Source: Erpobdella octoculata (Eukaryota; Annelida; Clitellata; Hirudinida; Erpobdellidae). Taken from it: a stretch of 64,000 nt of DNA. Below are positions 59,201 through 64,000 of the stretch, in pieces. The translations under genes and the position numbers were made by a program. The stretch covers positions 40,719,030 through 40,783,029 of the forward strand of contig OZ022241.1 of the NCBI GenBank assembly GCA_963978895.1, read 5' to 3'. The notes below the pieces were generated by a model that worked only from the letters and a program-made list of their open reading frames with translations, did not search any database and was not told where the DNA came from. Each line of letters opens with the position of its first letter. Positions within the stretch are counted from its first letter, which is position 1.

Positions 59201-62200
59201 CAAAATCGCGATTTCTCCTGACTTTACCCCCAAACACCTAAGAGCCTATAGGACCCCTGAATTGTTGAAGGTAGAAGTTGCTAGTCAGATACAAGATATG
59301 CTTCGCCAGGGCGTCATTGTACCGTCGCAGAGTCCTATGGTAAGCCCGATGGTTTGCGTTTTGAAGGGACCTAAGGGAGAAAAGGGGGTCCGTATAGCCA
59401 TCGACTATCGTCATGTTAATCGTTATACGAAGGGAGACTGCTTTCCCATTCCCGATATCCCCAACGTACTTCAGAAGGTCGGCAGAGCAAAATTCATAAG
59501 CTGTTTTGATGCACGCAAAGGGTACTGGCAAATTCCTATAGATCCGGAATCAGCATGGTTAACGGCATTTTCTTGTGAAGAAGGGTTGTTTGAGTTTCGC
59601 AGAATGCCCTTTGGTCTAAAATCGGCGGGAAATACTTTCATGAGGGCGATATCGATGATCCTTCAACCAATAAGATCCTTTACGGAGCCGTTTATTGATG
59701 ATTTTGCCGTTATTTCGTCTAGTTGGGAAGAACATAAACTACATCTTTTGCAATTCTTCACCATCATTAAAAATGTAGGGTTGACCCTAAACCTGGAAAA
59801 ATGTCGGTTTGTACAACCTAAGGTGGTATTTTTAGGACATGTCGTAGGTTCGGGGATTGTCGCACCTGATCCCGATAAAATAGCCATTGTACAAGAGATC
59901 AAACCTCCCACAAATAAAAAGGAAGTCAAGCGGATAATGGGGTTGTTCAGTTATTTCCGCAACTTCATACCCAATCTAGCCCAGACTGCCCATCCTATCA
60001 CTGAGTTGACTAAAAAGGGTGTTCCCAACAAAATTCTTTGGGAAAGCAAACACCAGGTCGCCTTACAAAAACTCATAGACGACCTTACCAATGCTACAAC
60101 CCTAAGCACAATTGATTATAGTAAAGGGTTTGGATTAGCAACGGATGCTAGTGGAGTGGCTGTTGGGTGTTGTTTGTTCCAGGGGAGTGGAGAAGGGGCA
60201 GAAGTCCCTATTGCTTTTGCCAGTCTGAAGTTAACCCCTACTCAGACGAGGTGGTCCACCATAGAGAGAGAGGCTTATGCTGTCGTGTGGGCTCTAAGTA
60301 AATTCAAATCCTGGATATTGTTATCTGAGATCGTGATTTTTTCGGATCATAATCCTCTCACGTACCTTACCGAGTCAGTTTCCAAAAGCGCTAAATTGAC
60401 TCGATGGGCACTTGCCATCCAGGAATTCAATCTGACTTTCCAGTATAGGTCAGGTAAACAGAATATAGTAGCTGACGTCCTGTCTCGATTAAGTTAGGTT
60501 TGGAGTAGCTGTGGCTACGGTTAGGTTTATTTATCCTAGGATGTTTAATCTTTGGTTAAGTATTTCATTGTTATCAGAAATTGGTGTTAGTTATATGGGT
60601 AGCTTTGTAATGTTCTTTGGTTAATTTCTTTCTCTGGGCGATCTTGGTTAACGATAAAGTGGATCGGTCGCAAGTTTTTATTTGCAGGTCTCCAGGAAGA
60701 AGAGCGCGTCACTGAACAAAGAGCTGCAGGACGTCTCATTTGTCCTTGCTCGGAAGGTTCTTCGACCACGTCTTTCTTTCGCGTGTGGCTCATCGTCGCG
60801 ACTGTTCTGGATTTACAGGTTCCCAAGACGAGCACCAGGAAACCCGACGACGAAGGAAACCATTCAGTCAACCGGATCCACACTCAGCCAACCGGATCGA
60901 CCCAGATCAAAGAATGAAGATATGGCCGATAACGAGAAGGATCGTTATCGACTTTAGGGGGGGAGGTATGTCACGCCCGCGTAAACGCAGGTGCGTGCCT
61001 GGATCTAACTTTGGGATTTCCGGCGCAGGCGGTGCATCGGGTATTGCACAACGTTGCGTGTTTGGATTGTTGCGCGAATATTTGAACGTTTAAGCCTGTA
61101 GCCTGTAGCCTGGAGGGCTTGTATTTATAAGGCTGTCGCGAACTACTTCGTCCCTTCTTCTTGTTCCTGTTTCGCCATTGTTTGATCGACGTTGAAACTG
61201 TTTTTTGTATCTGTCGCGTCGTTTGATAAAGTTTTCGAACTGTATTCGTTAATAAAACATCTAATACTGTTTAAAGAGTGTCTTTAACTTTATTTAGACT
61301 TTAATTTTCTCCAGCAATATCGACGACTTCGCAAAGGCGGAATCGTCACACCCCCTACACATGACCTCTGAACCAAAATTTAAAAAAATGTCGCTATAAA
61401 AACACCAACACAACACGGTCATTCTTATAGGATTACTGCAACGGTAATTGTAAAAATAATTTAAATTTCAAAAACAACCAATCAAGAGACGACTCACAAC
61501 ATGCGGAGGGCAGTTACCAAGTCCGCCTACAATCTCGTAATCGACGTTGTCGCCGGCATCGTTGTCGACTTCATCCCCACTGTCGTCATTATCACATTCT
61601 CGGATTTCAACGGGCGTGCTCTCCGGGGCTTGCCTGCAAGCAACCAATCAAACAACATTCGAGTTGACCCCAGAGGCCAAGAGTCTGATTTCCGAGCTTT
61701 TAAAAGTCATAACCACAATCTCCATAACTTGCCACCACCACCACCACACAGCCCTCAATCACACATCCACAATCGATCTCACCCATCTTCAGTGTAATGG
61801 CATATGTGGTTGTGTATGAACAACTTCCTACGTAGGGACATGTTGAACTTTTCCTCCCCGCCCGCGCCGCCGTTCTGAACGTTCCTTCCGGTTCCGTCTA
61901 CTGGAGATGTTTTTTAATATTTTAATGAATACATAAGAATTTTTTAATCGCTTGGGAATTGGATGATACCGTAATAGAACAACGATTGATTGATATAGCA
62001 ACATGCTTTTTTATGATTTTTTCAGACACGTCATAGTGCGTGTTATATGCGTAAAAATACGATAGATACTCACACTTAAATATGGTTATACTTACTACTA
62101 ACGTCACGAACAGCTCAAAGTATTCGTTCGCAACCAAATACCTCTGAGCTTTCGTTCGACAAAACCAATACAGTTCAATCAAACTTGTTGCTGCCTTAGA

Positions 62201-64000
62201 TGTGCTCATTCATGTTCATACAATCAATCAACCTTTTCCGGCGCCGGAATTGTGCACAGCCGAGGGAGACGGTACTTGGTGGTTACGATAATAATGGTCG
62301 ACCCCGCCCGGACTTTTGAACATCGAGCTGGTATTGCATGAAGAAGATGCTGACATGTTTTGCAGTTCTAAAAAAAAAGATAAGACAAAGTCATCGTTGA
62401 TTTTGAGACAAGTTTAGAAGAATAACTGATAAATAAATAATTATAATAATAAACAATATTAATAATAACGCAATCAGACGGTTCCAGACAATCCGTGACT
62501 ATGCGCGCCAATTGCGACATCTCTCTACTACCACCGCATCGAACGGATAAGGCGTCTTAACCTCAACGGCATGTGTCAGTTTCGTCTCAGAGACAGCGAA
62601 GAAGAATGTCAACCCCGACGAAATTTAAATCACGTCGAGTCGAATGCTGTGCGTCAAATCGTCTCCTCGCCATCCACCACTTGTTTTTAAAACGTTGCTT
62701 TTCTACGCTGAACTAGCATCTGCCACTTCAGACCGAGCGCATCCGTCCCACTGAAAGAAATAAAAACAAACATTCCGACTTACTCTGATAGTTCGGTTGA
62801 CCGGCGATGGATTTGCCGGAACCTGACCACGGCGACGGAACGTCGTAGCGGTTGTACGCTGCAAAGAAGGCATTGATGCATTCTTGTGCCCTCTCCTCGA
62901 ATTCAGGATGTCGCCTGCGATGGCTGTTGAAAAGAGAAAAACAGACACGAATGATTTTTTTCTTTTAAATTCGTCAAGTTTTTTTTTTCTTCCTAGACGG
63001 TTATTCAATGTGATGAGAGCCGAGAAAATGCAGTTTCTATTATTAACAACAACAACAAAAACCATTGAAAGTAAACTCTCAAAGATGCTAAATTATCTTC
63101 TAAGCAGTACAGTAGATTATCATCATCATCATCATCGAGTTGAATAAAGTCCTGGGTGCAATATTACAGTGCTATACAATGCATCGATTGATGCAGGGAT
63201 ATATGTATAAATAGAAACTTTACAATCCGATGGAAAGCGGACAGAAATTCCCGATAAAATTAACATAACTTATGAACTTACTCCATCTCCAGCGAGTCGA
63301 TGTATCTCGAGTCCTCGTGAAGCTGAGCGGGTTTCAGCTCGGCTATTTCATCGATCGTCCAGCTGAATTTGGGAGTTTCGGGTTTCTGATGCCAAAAAAT
63401 TCGATAATAAACATTATATATCAGTCTAAAAACTAAATATATTTATTGGAGATAATATTTTCAATGTAGAGGATTAATAGCAAAATTATCAGTAAAATAT
63501 AATTTTTTAGCAAAACACTGCATGTGAAGTTCAAAAAATACTGGGATTTGCTTAGAAGCTTAATATCGAGAGAATTCTATATCTTAGCTTATCCAGAAAA
63601 TAATAACTTAACACTAATACTGTATATAGATAGAACTATTAGTTCACATATTCTGGTTGTCATACCTTTCCAGGAGTCGGCTTCTTGAATAAGGAGGGAC
63701 TGATCGTCTGACAGTTGAGAGACTCGAGAATGTTGGACTCGAACGGATTGTAACATTTCAGACCAGGACTCTGAGGTTAAGAAAAAAAAATGGGAGATAC
63801 AAATACGGGCGGATGCTTTATTATGAGTTCATTTCTGTTTATACGAATGTGGCTCGATATTGTGCACTTAATAATTTGTGAATGCATCTGTATACCTAGA
63901 ACATTTAAAATTGAGCTTTGGTAAATCATGTACATATTCTTTCTTATATAAAAGAATCAAATCGACTGATCTGTCGTTACCAAGACATCGTTCGAGGGCA
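53289..64000 (-). CDS. BORA: Protein aurora borealis (Bora), 5' end outside the window
   Basis: Bora is a cofactor through which Aurora A phosphorylates and activates Polo-like kinase 1 at mitotic entry. Exons (minus): >64000-63981, 63770-63666, 63385-63282, 62923-62784, 62367-62233, 61900-61783, 61633-61498, 54505-54358, 54115-54068, 53815-53759, 53614-53289. Phases match at all ten junctions, giving about 445 residues. The conserved N-terminal core is clear: NPFES, SPSLFKKPTPGK, KFSWTIDEIAELKPAQ, then RAQECINAFF and PSPWSG, matching the vertebrate order with its Aurora/Plk1-binding segments. Further on come MSLRRKLF and LFSSSPIHG, also as in vertebrate Bora. The C-terminal third is divergent. 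The exon at 61633 has a second donor 20 bp upstream (CTTG|GTAACT), but only GTT|GTGAGT keeps frame. The intron between 61498 and 54505 holds a complete LTR retrotransposon in antisense. Confidence 0.9.
54179..54346. repeat. 26-bp minisatellite in a Bora intron
   Basis: About six copies of a unit containing 'ttattacggccgaccaatga' with small substitutions. It lies just downstream of the exon 54505-54358 on the coding strand. Confidence 0.85.
54678..55059 (+). repeat. 5' LTR
   Basis: 382 bp, starting TGTCACGCCCGCG and ending GGAATCGTCACA. It contains a TATA-like TATTTATAAG at 54831-54840 and AATAAA at 54960-54965, so it can be divided tentatively into U3, R and U5. There is also a direct duplication 'agcctgtagcctgtagcc' in U3. 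Confidence 0.93.
55069..55086 (+). promoter_or_regulatory. Primer-binding site, tRNA-Leu type
   Basis: TGGTGGCAGCGGTGGGAT begins 9 bases after the 5' LTR. It is complementary to the CCA-tailed 3' end (TCCCACCGCTGCCACCA) that I recall for animal tRNA-Leu(AAG/UAG). Confidence 0.75.
55356..60497 (+). CDS. Gag-Pol polyprotein with integrase upstream of reverse transcriptase
   Basis: A single uninterrupted 1713-residue ORF with all enzymes of a self-copying LTR retrotransposon. In order: a charged coiled coil (about 45-170) built of repeated RLAEAKLEQE-like units; a gag-like region; CCHC knuckle CFKCHKKGHSFKEC at about 393; three copies of a 23-residue repeat (about 425-490); aspartic protease motif ALIDSGAE with Asp 527; three to four copies of a repeat containing ADARKVDSQTDTCQ (about 675-770); integrase HHCC finger from about 852 and catalytic Asp 923, Asp 988 and Glu 1024 (spacing D-35-E); a GPY/F-like module (WQGPGVIVKVKAPYSYLVEI); reverse transcriptase (about 1295-1480) with FIDD at 1446-1449; RNase H with TDAS at about 1596 and SDHNPLTY. 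There is no gag/pol frameshift and no envelope gene. Confidence 0.95.
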   Translation: MIRTPTVGESVALDSPTGILSEEHYQFVDDSRRPRRVSEDANVSKSSKSEIAERKLALREAELAAKEAKLEQERRLADAKLEEDRANRRLAEAKLEQDKAKLDEDRANRRLAEAKLEQESRLAEAKLEQERRLADARLDEDRATRRLAEAKLELERERIQDHNSLEVSLAVRSSRFQNAMKGIMAEFPSDPAAIPGYFQYLENQFASYQVDDDVKPKILQAHLNNRARSILSRLTIAQLGDYEELKQILLQEFRVTPSLLRERFYAVKRRPGETYSQVASELHTALSYYIKSRNIDENFHQLVSLMCADRLKQLMSPSCADFILTQEKDDWLNHLELSRVADSYMATHEHETRPPRFNNPKPTDKGSGSPIPNRMTKISIDPNMDKDKKYGLCFKCHKKGHSFKECPLHKFPSSNLPNPRINCCQTENSFNCLGDRKTFVDDKNLSSQSKNSFNCLDDRKTLVDGKNLSSHSENSFRGLVDRKILFDGQKSFPCPEACPIIDVDDYHIRSYENVFIDQLPSIPALIDSGAEVCCIREDLIKSLHRVPHKFIKLSGLKGQPEIVGCVRLVVRPDLVGDDIVNLAPKVRAWFAVVPNLNEQIIITPSVSNLLKTISLYDTVAYPIKNEQNAHDSDVNGPSLEITNSQYFVLDEPRNDEHSPDVALILGEGVSRAADARKVDSQADTCQDIGASVVSGDDICPGADARKVDSQTDTCQGIGASVISGDDICPGADARKVDSQTDTCQDIGVSVVAGDDICPGADAGGSDSRTDARFTTINDDCQGVDDSNDPDAFAKEQHDCPSLKSFWLLGINKRKNFYIDKGLLFHKENQWGHSIKQLCLPRSRILAVLQMGHDAPYSGHMAAKSTRQRIRLSFWFPDMEKQVQTYCESCPVCQLRAPVRKRDRVPITPIPRGDELPFNHLVMDCIGPIIPAGDSVTVRPKYNYALVVVDLFSRWPMAYPLRSLDAKSVCEILIQIFMTFSIPRIISSDCGTNFKNRLTTTFLKCLGCSPRFNTPGHPEASGLVERCNQSLKNMIFKLVEAHPKEWFKVLPFVLWSLREKPSSTTHIAPYTLVYGTLPRGPLAILRDSWSNEKELPFHLGKNPYKYLADLRQNLQLAKEFAEIAGDQEQSNYARKYNVRSSDRSFCVGDRVIILAPVKGGSKFMKRWQGPGVIVKVKAPYSYLVEIEGCKHHLHANKIRKYHDRIETAINNNCSVVYEKDHEFGLIDFPSKFDPYQDKPPSCRVAKGCLDHLSQDYRTQLCDIIDDFPEIFSESLGVCSVVSHKIAISPDFTPKHLRAYRTPELLKVEVASQIQDMLRQGVIVPSQSPMVSPMVCVLKGPKGEKGVRIAIDYRHVNRYTKGDCFPIPDIPNVLQKVGRAKFISCFDARKGYWQIPIDPESAWLTAFSCEEGLFEFRRMPFGLKSAGNTFMRAISMILQPIRSFTEPFIDDFAVISSSWEEHKLHLLQFFTIIKNVGLTLNLEKCRFVQPKVVFLGHVVGSGIVAPDPDKIAIVQEIKPPTNKKEVKRIMGLFSYFRNFIPNLAQTAHPITELTKKGVPNKILWESKHQVALQKLIDDLTNATTLSTIDYSKGFGLATDASGVAVGCCLFQGSGEGAEVPIAFASLKLTPTQTRWSTIEREAYAVVWALSKFKSWILLSEIVIFSDHNPLTYLTESVSKSAKLTRWALAIQEFNLTFQYRSGKQNIVADVLSRLS
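60498..60968 (+). other. Retrotransposon 3' untranslated region with polypurine tract
   Basis: About 470 bp between the ORF stop and the 3' LTR, with no supported gene. It ends in the purine run AGGGGGGGAGG at about 60956-60966, two bases before the LTR, the expected plus-strand primer. Confidence 0.8.
60969..61350 (+). repeat. 3' LTR
   Basis: 382 bp, same ends and internal TATA-like and AATAAA signals as the 5' LTR. I saw no difference between the two copies. It is followed by the CCCCC target duplication. Confidence 0.93.

Larger units (their letters stand above)
54678..61350 (+). mobile_element. Gmr1-type Ty3/gypsy-like LTR retrotransposon, full length
   Basis: A complete 6673-bp element: two 382-bp LTRs (54678-55059 and 60969-61350), primer-binding site, one long ORF and a polypurine tract. 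CCCCC at 54673-54677 and 61351-61355 is the 5-bp target duplication. The LTRs start TG and end CA and look identical read side by side, so the insertion is recent. Integrase precedes reverse transcriptase, as described for Gmr1-type elements. It is antisense to the host gene Bora. Confidence 0.95.

Overview
The window is animal genomic DNA: AT-rich, full of microsatellites, with short canonical GT-AG introns and several mobile-element classes. The families recognised (Wnt16, IRF, FBXO7, Bora, RRM/RS splicing factors) point to a metazoan, most likely an invertebrate bilaterian; I cannot name the species. No rRNA, tRNA, CRISPR or bacterial-type feature was seen. All multi-exon models come from splice sites and reading-frame phase read by eye, without transcript data.

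Layout. 1-13.8 kb: a minus-strand Wnt16-like gene with large introns full of simple repeats. 13.8-25.2 kb: gene-poor, with microsatellites and three small hAT-like MITEs. 25.3-25.8 kb: a two-exon minus-strand gene for a 103-residue secreted PAN/apple-like protein. 26.5-27.5 kb: a deleted pogo-type element. 28.8-29.6 kb: a G-run tandem repeat. 30.5-37.2 kb: a complete 13-exon minus-strand FBXO7 homologue (Ubl, FP, F-box, proline-rich tail). 37.3-40.4 kb: a DNA transposon with terminal inverted repeats and a broken transposase-like gene, ending 39 bp upstream of the FBXO7 start codon. 41.1-44.9 kb: a plus-strand IRF gene with tRNA-derived SINEs and minisatellites in its introns. 45.9-47.3 and 50.6-52.5 kb: two plus-strand SR splicing-factor paralogues, the second with a CCHC knuckle. 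53.3-64.0 kb: a minus-strand Bora gene running off the right edge.

The most notable object is a 6.67-kb LTR retrotransposon (54678-61350) lying antisense in a Bora intron. It has a 5-bp target duplication, apparently identical 382-bp LTRs, a tRNA-Leu-type primer site and one intact 1713-codon ORF. The order is gag, protease, integrase, reverse transcriptase, RNase H: a Ty3/gypsy-like polymerase in a Ty1/copia-like order, as in Gmr1-type elements.

A foldback element with arrays of an 18-bp unit on opposite strands occurs twice: in an FBXO7 intron and between the two SR genes. The host genes are functionally unrelated (Wnt signalling, ubiquitin ligase adaptor, transcription factor, splicing, mitotic kinase activation). 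The only family relationship between neighbours is the tandem SR pair.
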